A DNA stretch of 64,000 nt from Streptacidiphilus carbonis (GTDB lineage: Bacteria > Actinomycetota > Actinomycetes > Streptomycetales > Streptomycetaceae): contig NZ_BBPM01000042.1 of assembly GCF_000787775.1 (NCBI RefSeq), positions 1 to 64,000 of the forward strand, read 5' to 3'. Of this stretch, positions 57,802 to 64,000 are shown piece after piece. Each line of letters begins with the position of its first letter. The first letter of the stretch is position 1. The position numbers and the translations under genes were made by a program. The notes under the pieces are model-generated. The model saw only the letters and a program-made list of their open reading frames with translations, did not search any database and was not told the origin of the DNA.

Positions 57802-59205
57802 ATGGTTGGCGCTCCCACCGACGTGAACGCTCCCTCCTCCCCCGGCCCGGGCAGTCCGCCCGGAGGCCTGACCAAGGTCGTCGCCGCCAGCCTGGTGGGG
57901 ACCACCATCGAGTGGTACGACTACTTCCTCTACGGTTCGGCGGCCGCGCTGGTCTTCGGCAAGGTCTTCTTCCCCTCCTCGGACCCGTTGACCGGCACCC
58001 TGCTCTCGTTCCTCACCTACGCCATCGGCTTCGCCGCCCGCCCGATCGGCGCGCTGGTGTTCGGCCACTTCGGCGACCGCATCGGCCGTAAGCGCCTGCT
58101 GATCGTCAGCCTGGTGATGATGGGCGTCTCCAGTGCCCTGATCGGCTGCGTCCCCGGCTACGCCGCGATCGGCATATCGGCGCCGATCCTGCTCACCACA
58201 CTGCGGGTGGTCCAGGGCTTCGCGCTGGGCGGCGAGTGGGGCGGGGCCGTTCTGCTGGTGTCCGAGCACGGCGACGCCCGGCGGCGCGGCTTCTGGGCGT
58301 CGTGGCCGCAGGGCGGCGCACCGGCCGGCAACCTGATCGCGGTGGGTGTGCTGTCGCTGATGACCAGCGTGCAGTCGGACGCCGCCTTCCAGGCCTGGGG
58401 CTGGCGGATCCCGTTCCTGTTCTCCGCCGTACTGGTCGGCGTCGGGCTGTGGGTGCGGCTGAGCGTGGACGAGTCGCCGCTGTTCAAGGCGGCCCAGGCG
58501 AAGGCCCAGGCCCGAAAGGCCGCCGAGGCCGAGCCCTCCCCGCTGCTGTCGGTGCTGCGGCACCACTGGCGCGACATCCTGGTGGCGATGGGGGCCCGGA
58601 TCGCCGAGAACATCTCCTACTACGTGATCACCGCGTTCGTGCTGACCTACTGCGTGGACCACCTCAAGCTGCACAAGCAGACCGCGCTCAACGCGGTACT
58701 GATCGGCTCCGCCGTGCAGTTCTGCCTGATCCCGCTGTTCGGCGCGCTCTCCGACCGGGTCGGACGCAAGCCGGTCTACCTGGTCGGAGCCGTCGGCGTG
58801 GGCGCCTGGGCCTGGGCGTTCTTCGCACTGCTGGACACGAAGTCCTTCCCGATGCTGGTGCTGGCGGTCACCGTCGGCCTGGTCTTCCACAGCGCCATGT
58901 ACGCACCGCAGGCCGCGTTCTTCTCGGAGCTGTTCGCGACCCGGATGCGCTTCTCCGGTGCTTCCATCGGCGCCCAGTTCGCCTCGGTCGCGGCCGGCGC
59001 GCCCGCGCCGCTGATCGCGGTGGCGCTGCTGTCCGGCTATGGCGACTCCACGCCCATCTCGCTCTACATCTCGCTGGCCGCGGTGGTCACCGTGATCGCG
59101 CTGCTCTTCGCCCGGGAGACCCGCGGCCGCGACCTGGCGGAGGTCGGGCCCCGGTCCGACGACACCGGCGCCGAGCTCGCCGCCGATCGGCAGGCCGTCG
59201 TCTGA
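57802..59205 (+). CDS. MFS transporter, metabolite:H+ symporter (MHS) family
   Basis: 467 aa with 12 predicted helices. The N-terminal TTIEWYDYFLYG motif is the MHS hallmark, followed by GHFGDRIGRKRLL (the MFS A motif), RVVQGFALGGEWGGAVLL and the second-half DRVGRKPVYL. The family takes up shikimate, citrate, proline-betaine or similar carboxylates with protons. Placement after a 3-hydroxybutyrate dehydrogenase gene suggests a hydroxy-acid substrate; that is inference. The PucR-type regulator 31 nt downstream is a likely controller. Confidence 0.88.
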   Translation: MVGAPTDVNAPSSPGPGSPPGGLTKVVAASLVGTTIEWYDYFLYGSAAALVFGKVFFPSSDPLTGTLLSFLTYAIGFAARPIGALVFGHFGDRIGRKRLLIVSLVMMGVSSALIGCVPGYAAIGISAPILLTTLRVVQGFALGGEWGGAVLLVSEHGDARRRGFWASWPQGGAPAGNLIAVGVLSLMTSVQSDAAFQAWGWRIPFLFSAVLVGVGLWVRLSVDESPLFKAAQAKAQARKAAEAEPSPLLSVLRHHWRDILVAMGARIAENISYYVITAFVLTYCVDHLKLHKQTALNAVLIGSAVQFCLIPLFGALSDRVGRKPVYLVGAVGVGAWAWAFFALLDTKSFPMLVLAVTVGLVFHSAMYAPQAAFFSELFATRMRFSGASIGAQFASVAAGAPAPLIAVALLSGYGDSTPISLYISLAAVVTVIALLFARETRGRDLAEVGPRSDDTGAELAADRQAVV

Positions 59206-59236
59206 TGGGGTGACATCAGCCGTCTGACCTGGGACG

Positions 59237-61141
59237 ATGACGCGCATCATGGCAGAGAGCAAGGCTACCCAGGCCAACGACACCGGTGCCGCCGCCGACC
59301 TGCTGCGGCTGCTCGCCGAGGGCGCCCCGGCGGAGGAGCTCAGTGCCCTCTCCGCCGCGGACCCCGAGGCGGCGCAGCTGGCACTCCGGGTTCACCGCAC
59401 CCTGGGCCAGCACCGGCGCCGGGAGAACCGGCTCAGCGCGCTCTTCGAGACGGCGGGCGACCTGGCCGCCTCGCGCGACCTGGACGCGGTGCTGCAGGCG
59501 ATCGTGCGCCGGGCCCGGATGCTGCTGGGCACCGACACCGCGTACCTCACCCTGCCGGACGAGGAGGCCGGGGACACCTATATGCGGGTCACCGACGGCT
59601 CGGTGTCCGCGCTGTTCCAGCAGTTGCGGCTGGAGCTGGGCGAGGGCCTGGGCGGTCTGGTCGCGCAGACCGCCCGTCCATACGCCACCCCGGACTACCG
59701 CACCGACGCCCGGTTCCGCCACACCCGCAGCATCGACGCCGGGGTGGTGGACGAGGGCCTGGTCGGCATCCTCGGGGTGCCGCTGCTGCTGGGATCCTCG
59801 GGCAGCGAGGGCACCAAGGTGATCGGGGTGCTGTTCGCCGCCGACCGCTCCCCGCGCCCGTTCGCACCGGACGAGGTCGCGCTGCTGTGCTCGCTGGCGG
59901 CCCATGCCGCCATCGCCATCGACACCGCCCGTGCCATGGAGGACACCCGCGCCGCGCTGGCCGAGCTGGCCGGCGCCAATGAGGTGATCCGCGAGCACGC
60001 GGCCGCCATGCAGCGGGCCGAGCAGGCCCACGACCGGCTCACCGACCTGGTGCTGCGCGGCGGCGAGGTCCCCGCCGTGACCCGGGCGGTGGCCGGACTG
60101 CTGGGCGGCGCGGTCACCCTCCACGATCCCGAGGGCCGGCCGCTCAGCTCGTCCGACGGCGGACCCGCCGCGGACGAGGCGCTGCGGGCGGCCGTGGTGC
60201 AGTCGCGTACGGCGGGCCGGGCCGTGCCGCACGACGGCGGCTGGGTCTGCGCCGTGCTGGCCGGACCCGAGCTGCTGGGCAGCCTGGTGCTGCACGACCG
60301 CGAGCACCTGGACGACCCGGACCGGCGGCTGTTCGAGCGGGCGGGAGTGGTCACCGCGCTGCTGCTCCTGCTGCGGCGCTCGGTGGCCGAGGCCGAGAAC
60401 CGGGTCCGCGGCGAGCTGGTCGCGGACCTGCTGTCCGCGCCGCACCGCGATCCGGCGCACCTGGTCGAGCGCGGCCGCCGGCTGGGGGTGGACCTGGACC
60501 GCCCGCATCTGGTGCTGGTCGCCGAGACCGGTCCCGACTCCCGGCACAAACTCGCCGGTGCGGCCGGACGCTATCCCTTCGGCAGCCCCGGCGTCAGCGC
60601 CGAGCACGCGGGCGCCGTGGTGCTGCTGCTCCCCGAGGGCGACAGCGCCGCCGGCGAGGTGGCCCGCGCCGCGGCCCACCGCCTCGGCCGGCTGGCCGGC
60701 GCCCCGGTCACGGTCGCCGCCGCGGGCCCGGCCGAGGGACCGCAGGCGCTGGTCGCCGCACACGCCGAGGCGCAGCGCTGCCTGCGTGCGCTGAAGGTGG
60801 TGGGCCGGCTCGGCGACGGCGCCTGCGCCGCCGAACTGGGCTTCCTGGGCGTGCTGTTGGGCGACGGGCACGATGTGGACGGCTTCGTCGGGGAGACCCT
60901 GGGCCCGCTGCTGGAGTACGACGCCCGGCGGGGCACCGGACTGGTGCACACCCTGGACGCCTACTTCCGCAACGGCGGCAGCCTGACCCGCGCCAAGGAC
61001 GATCTGCACGTCCACATCAACACCGTGGTGCAGCGCCTGGACCGGGTGCAGGCGCTGCTCGGCCCGGACTGGAACAGCCCCGGCCGCGCGCTGGAGCTGC
61101 ACCTGGCGCTGCGGCTGCACCGGCTCACCGGCCCCGGCTGA
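59237..61141 (+). CDS. GAF-domain PucR/CdaR family regulator
   Basis: 634 aa. An N-terminal helical segment, then a GAF domain (about 70-215) with LLGTDTAYLTLPDEEAGDTYMRV (part), a coiled region, a middle domain (about 260-380), and the C-terminal PucR helix-turn-helix (about 560-630) with DAYFRNGGSLTRAKDDLHVHINTVVQRLDRV (in part), diagnostic of the family. Such proteins activate catabolic operons for purines, acids or diols. It lies 31 nt after the MHS gene on the same strand and is probably its regulator. The start (59237 or 59249) is uncertain because no Shine-Dalgarno is evident. Confidence 0.87.
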   Translation: MTRIMAESKATQANDTGAAADLLRLLAEGAPAEELSALSAADPEAAQLALRVHRTLGQHRRRENRLSALFETAGDLAASRDLDAVLQAIVRRARMLLGTDTAYLTLPDEEAGDTYMRVTDGSVSALFQQLRLELGEGLGGLVAQTARPYATPDYRTDARFRHTRSIDAGVVDEGLVGILGVPLLLGSSGSEGTKVIGVLFAADRSPRPFAPDEVALLCSLAAHAAIAIDTARAMEDTRAALAELAGANEVIREHAAAMQRAEQAHDRLTDLVLRGGEVPAVTRAVAGLLGGAVTLHDPEGRPLSSSDGGPAADEALRAAVVQSRTAGRAVPHDGGWVCAVLAGPELLGSLVLHDREHLDDPDRRLFERAGVVTALLLLLRRSVAEAENRVRGELVADLLSAPHRDPAHLVERGRRLGVDLDRPHLVLVAETGPDSRHKLAGAAGRYPFGSPGVSAEHAGAVVLLLPEGDSAAGEVARAAAHRLGRLAGAPVTVAAAGPAEGPQALVAAHAEAQRCLRALKVVGRLGDGACAAELGFLGVLLGDGHDVDGFVGETLGPLLEYDARRGTGLVHTLDAYFRNGGSLTRAKDDLHVHINTVVQRLDRVQALLGPDWNSPGRALELHLALRLHRLTGPG

Positions 61142-61153
61142 GGCGGAAGCCTC

Positions 61154-61197
61154 TTCAGCCTGGACTGAACAGATGGGACTGGACAGTTCAGACTGAA
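61154..61197. promoter_or_regulatory. MarR operator candidates
   Basis: TTCAG-N6-CTGAA at 61154-61169 and TTCAG-A-CTGAA at 61187-61197; CTGAAC (61165-61170) and GTTCAG (61186-61191) form a third, wider inverted repeat. They lie just upstream of the TACCGT at 61203-61208 before the marR start. Confidence 0.65.
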
Positions 61198-61202
61198 GGA
61201 TT

Positions 61203-61208
61203 TACCGT
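61203..61208 (+). promoter_or_regulatory. -10 element TACCGT of the marR operon
   Basis: TACCGT 6 nt before the ATG at 61215. GGAGG follows at 61209-61213 but is too close to the start to serve as a normal Shine-Dalgarno. Confidence 0.5.
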
Positions 61209-61214
61209 GGAGGC

Positions 61215-61664
61215 ATGGACGAGAACGCTCAAGGGATCTCCGAGTCGGCCGTCCGCGCGGCCAGCGAGGTGCGGGTGGTCTTCAGCCGGTTGCGCCGCCG
61301 GATGAGGGAGAGCTACGACACCGAGGGGCTCACCCCCTCGCAGACCTCCGCGCTCAGCAGGCTGAGCAAGGAGGGGCCCAAATCGGCCAGCGACCTGGCG
61401 GCGGACGAGCGGGTCCGCCCGCAGTCGATGGCGGCCACCCTCGCCGTCCTCGACCAGCGCGGGCTGATCCTGCGCCGTCCCGACCCGGACGACGGCCGCC
61501 GCCAACTGCTCTCACTCAGCGAGGACGGACAGGCGTTCCTCGCCGACAAGCGCAGGGCCGGCGAGGAGTGGCTGAGCCGCTCCCTGGAGGACCGCTGCAC
61601 CGAGGCCGAGCGGCAGACCGTCATCGAGGCGATGGCGCTGCTCGACAGGCTGAGCCGGCCGTGA
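61215..61664 (+). CDS. MarR family regulator
   Basis: 149 aa. The winged helix (about 35-105) has LTPSQTSALSRLSKEGPKSASDLA (part), VRPQSMAATLAVLDQRGLI and the wing RRPDPDDGRRQLLSLSEDG (parts), the classic MarR DPxDGRR wing. The C-terminal helix serves dimerisation. The stop overlaps the start of the MFS gene (GTGA), so it is co-translated with its probable target. Palindromes upstream imply autorepression, released by the exporter's substrate. Confidence 0.92.
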   Translation: MDENAQGISESAVRAASEVRVVFSRLRRRMRESYDTEGLTPSQTSALSRLSKEGPKSASDLAADERVRPQSMAATLAVLDQRGLILRRPDPDDGRRQLLSLSEDGQAFLADKRRAGEEWLSRSLEDRCTEAERQTVIEAMALLDRLSRP

Positions 61665-63115
61665 CCGCCCACTCCACCCGTTCGATACGCCCGGGCGCCG
61701 GAGCCGCGCCCGCGGACGGTTTCGACCGCAGGCTGCTCGCGCCGATGATCCTGGGGTCGATCCTCAACCCGGTCAACTCCTCGATCATCGCGGTCTCGCT
61801 GGTCCCCATCGGCGCCGCCTTCGGCGCCCCGCCCTCGCAGACCGCCTGGCTGGTCTCCGCGCTCTACCTGGCCACCGCCATCGGCCAACCGGTGGTCGGA
61901 CGGCTGATCGACATCTTCGGACCGCGCCGGCTCTTCCTGGCCGGCACCGCGCTGGCCGGGATCGCCGGCGTGGTCGGCACCCTGGCCCCGAACCTGGGCA
62001 TGCTGATCGCCGCCCGGGTGATCCTCGGCTTCGGCACCTGCGCCGGCTACCCGGCGGCGATGTACCTGATCCGCAGCGAGGCCAAACGCACCGGCCACGA
62101 CAGCCCGGCCGGGGTGCTGACCGTGCTCGCCATCTCCAACCAGACCATCGCCGTGATCGGCCCCACCCTGGGCGGACTGCTGATCGGACTGGGCGGGTGG
62201 CGGACCACCCTGGCCGTCAACATCCCGCTGGCCGTGGTCGGCCTGCTGCTGGGCCTGCTGCGGCTGCCGCCGACCCCGGCGGCGCAGCGCTCCGGTCCCG
62301 ATGCGGCAGTTCGACTGACCACCCGTCTGGACGCTGCCGGAATGGGCCTGTTCGCGGCGATGCTGGTCGCACTGCTGCTGTTCCTGATGAACCCTCAGGC
62401 CTCGCACTGGTACCTGCTGCTGCTGGCCCTCACCGCCGCGACCGGCTTCGCGGTGCGCGAACGGCGGGCCGCCGAGCCCTTCATCGACCTGCGGGTGCTG
62501 GCCGGCAACGGGCCGCTGCTCGCCACCTACGGCCGCGCGCTGCTGTCCTACGTCGTCTCCTACGCCTTCCTCTACGGCTACACCCAGTGGCTGGAGCAGG
62601 GCCGCGGACTGTCCGCCACCCAGGCCGGACTGGCCCAACTGCCCTTGTTCGGAACGGCGATCGCAGTGTCGGCGCTCACCGGACGGCGCCAGGAGATCCG
62701 CGGCAAGCTGCTGATCGGCGCCGGGGCCCAACTGCTGGCCTGCCTGCTGCTCCTGCTGCTCGGGGCGTCCAGCCCGGTCTGGCTGCTGGTCGCCGTCGCC
62801 CTGGTGGTCGGGGTGCCGCAGGGCCTGAACAGCCTCGCACTGCAGAACTCCGTCTACCACCAGGCCGATCCGGAACGCATGGGCTCCTCCGCCGGACTGC
62901 TGCGCACCTTCGGCTACCTGGGCGCGATAGTCGCCTCCGCCGCCAACGGAATCGTCTTCACCCACCGCGCCGACACCGCCGGCCTGCACCACCTGGCCTG
63001 GTTCCTGACCGCCCTGGCCGCGGTGTTCCTGGTCGGCACGGTGGCGGACCGCTCGCTCGGCCGGGTCGGCCGTGACGAGCCGGCCGACGACGGCACCGCC
63101 GCCCCCGCCGCATAG
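61661..63115 (+). CDS. MFS efflux transporter (DHA2/EmrB-like)
   Basis: 484 aa from the GTG overlapping the marR stop. Fourteen or so hydrophobic segments. The first is ILNPVNSSIIAVSLVPIG, and the A-motif equivalent is GRLIDIFGPRRLFL. RVILGFGTCAGYPAAMYLIR (part) is motif C-like, with the Gly-Pro arrangement of exporters. It should export toxic organic compounds with proton exchange under MarR control. The substrate is unknown. Confidence 0.9.
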   Translation: MTAHSTRSIRPGAGAAPADGFDRRLLAPMILGSILNPVNSSIIAVSLVPIGAAFGAPPSQTAWLVSALYLATAIGQPVVGRLIDIFGPRRLFLAGTALAGIAGVVGTLAPNLGMLIAARVILGFGTCAGYPAAMYLIRSEAKRTGHDSPAGVLTVLAISNQTIAVIGPTLGGLLIGLGGWRTTLAVNIPLAVVGLLLGLLRLPPTPAAQRSGPDAAVRLTTRLDAAGMGLFAAMLVALLLFLMNPQASHWYLLLLALTAATGFAVRERRAAEPFIDLRVLAGNGPLLATYGRALLSYVVSYAFLYGYTQWLEQGRGLSATQAGLAQLPLFGTAIAVSALTGRRQEIRGKLLIGAGAQLLACLLLLLLGASSPVWLLVAVALVVGVPQGLNSLALQNSVYHQADPERMGSSAGLLRTFGYLGAIVASAANGIVFTHRADTAGLHHLAWFLTALAAVFLVGTVADRSLGRVGRDEPADDGTAAPAA

Positions 63116-63151
63116 CCCCGACTCCCCCGTACCGCCAGAAAGGCCGCACCC

Positions 63152-63736
63152 ATGCCCGTCAGCACACTCGACCCCACCACCGCCCTGGTGGTGATCGACC
63201 TGCAGAACGCCCTGGTCCCGATGGACACCGCCCCCTACAGCGTCGCCGAGGTCGTCGCCCGCAACGTCGAGCTGGCCGAGGCCTTCCGCGGCCACCGCCT
63301 GCCGGTCGTGCTGGTCCGGGTCACCTCCGCCGCCGACGGAGCCGACGCCGTCCCCGGCCGCACCGACGCCCCCAGCCGGGGACCCGTCGCCAGGCCCGAG
63401 GGCTGGGACGAGATCATCCCCGAGCTGTCCGGCCACCCCGGCGACATCGTCGTCACCAAGCGCAACCGCGGCGCCTTCCACGGCACCGACCTGGACCTGC
63501 AGTTGCGCCGCCGCGGCGTCACCCAGATCGTGCTGACCGGGATCGCCACCAGCGCCGGGGTGGAGTCCACCGCCCGGGCCGCCCACGACCACGGCTACCA
63601 CGTCACCCTGGCCACCGACGCGATGACCGACACGGACCCGGAGACGCACCGCAACAGCGTCGAGCGGATCTTCCCCCGCCTCGGCGAGACGGGTACCACG
63701 GCCGACGTGCTGAAGACGCTGGCGGCCACCCGATGA
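63152..63736 (+). CDS. Isochorismatase-superfamily protein lacking the catalytic cysteine
   Basis: 194 aa. The fold is clear: VVIDLQNALVP with D16, VVTKRNRGAFHGTDLD with K103, and the strand GIATSAGVESTARAA. In active cysteine hydrolases this last motif has Cys at the position of Gly136 here; D16 and K103 of the triad remain. A subfamily with this change is widespread and its role is unsettled; it may bind a small molecule or catalyse a different reaction. It follows the MFS gene by 36 nt and overlaps the next gene by 4 bp. Confidence 0.85.
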   Translation: MPVSTLDPTTALVVIDLQNALVPMDTAPYSVAEVVARNVELAEAFRGHRLPVVLVRVTSAADGADAVPGRTDAPSRGPVARPEGWDEIIPELSGHPGDIVVTKRNRGAFHGTDLDLQLRRRGVTQIVLTGIATSAGVESTARAAHDHGYHVTLATDAMTDTDPETHRNSVERIFPRLGETGTTADVLKTLAATR

Positions 63737-64000
63737 CGATCCTCGGCACCCTCCTCAGGAACCACAGGGCCGGCGAGACACACCTGGCCTGGAACCAGCC
63801 GCGGCTGCACGGCCCCGAACTGCTCGACCTGACGAGCCGGCAGTTCCAGGACGGCGGCCCGATCCCGCAGGAACACGTGGCCAAGCGGTACGGCGGCAAG
63901 GACCTCTCCCCCGACCTGGCCTGGACCCCGCCGCCGGAGGGCACGGCGCAGCTGCTGCTGGCCGTCGAGGACCTGGACGTCCCCATGGCCAGGCCCGCCG
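63733..64000 (+). CDS. YbhB/YbcL-type PEBP protein, partial (runs off the window)
   Basis: ATG at 63733 overlaps the preceding stop (ATGA). The 89 residues visible include HGPELLDLTSRQFQDGGPIP (part), PQEHVAKRYGGKDLSPDLAW (part) and LLLAVEDLDVPMA, which match bacterial phosphatidylethanolamine-binding (Raf-kinase-inhibitor-like) proteins of the YbhB/YbcL group. These are small cytoplasmic ligand-binding proteins of unclear role. The C-terminal part lies beyond base 64000. Confidence 0.82.
   Translation, partial: MTILGTLLRNHRAGETHLAWNQPRLHGPELLDLTSRQFQDGGPIPQEHVAKRYGGKDLSPDLAWTPPPEGTAQLLLAVEDLDVPMARPA

Noticed and set aside
61313-63649. 778-residue minus-strand open frame
   Set aside because: Antisense to the MarR, MFS and isochorismatase-like genes; Gly/Gln-rich with no motif.

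Overview
The window is high-GC actinobacterial DNA. Several traits point to Streptomycetaceae (Streptomyces or a close relative): strongly G/C-biased third codon positions, many GTG starts, LAxTG sortase substrates, sugar importers without their own ATPase, a dre-type chitinase promoter and a c-di-AMP riboswitch before an NlpC/P60 gene. I see no insertion sequence, phage structural gene or CRISPR array. The species cannot be named from the sequence alone.

Layout. 0.1-12 kb is a cell-surface and secretion region: an ECF sigma factor fused to an anti-sigma-like zinc motif and a membrane anchor, two sortase-anchored surface proteins, secreted GH16 and GH18 hydrolases, a secreted sphingomyelinase-like phosphodiesterase and an Old Yellow Enzyme reductase. 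12-18.3 kb is a mixed accessory stretch of small regulators, an esterase-like hydrolase, proteins of unknown role and a compact array of four tRNA-like genes on the minus strand. 18.6-24.2 kb is signalling: a PAS-GAF-SpoIIE-HATPase protein, a winged-helix regulator divergent from a hydrolase, and a PASTA kinase.

24.3-45.3 kb is the metabolic core, two linked hemicellulose loci. The first is GH127 beta-L-arabinofuranosidase, a lipoprotein sugar-binding protein and two permeases, divergent from a LacI regulator, with a secreted GH-A/ricin glycosidase downstream. The second is two permeases, a Tat lipoprotein, GH39 xylosidase, a DUF624 membrane protein and GH42 in one tightly overlapped minus-strand operon, divergent from a second LacI regulator and an acetylxylan esterase. 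A GH67 alpha-glucuronidase stands apart but carries the same 13-bp palindrome, TCGAAAGTTTCGA. Together these predict uptake and intracellular breakdown of acetylated (arabino)glucuronoxylan fragments. Neither importer has an ATPase gene nearby, so a shared MsiK-type ATPase elsewhere is likely.

45.3-64 kb holds an epoxide hydrolase/TetR pair with three identical-geometry operators, an MMPL exporter, an AraC regulator, an asparaginase-D-aminopeptidase pair, a flavin monooxygenase/ATP-grasp/small acidic protein cluster, a riboswitch-controlled NlpC/P60 hydrolase, a short-chain dehydrogenase-MFS-PucR catabolic group, and a MarR-MFS-cysteine-hydrolase-like-PEBP operon that runs off the right end.

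Control signals are unusually readable. At least eight genes have a TANNNT -10 element 6-8 nt before the start codon, suggesting leaderless mRNAs. Many gene ends carry perfect GC-rich hairpins without a U-run.
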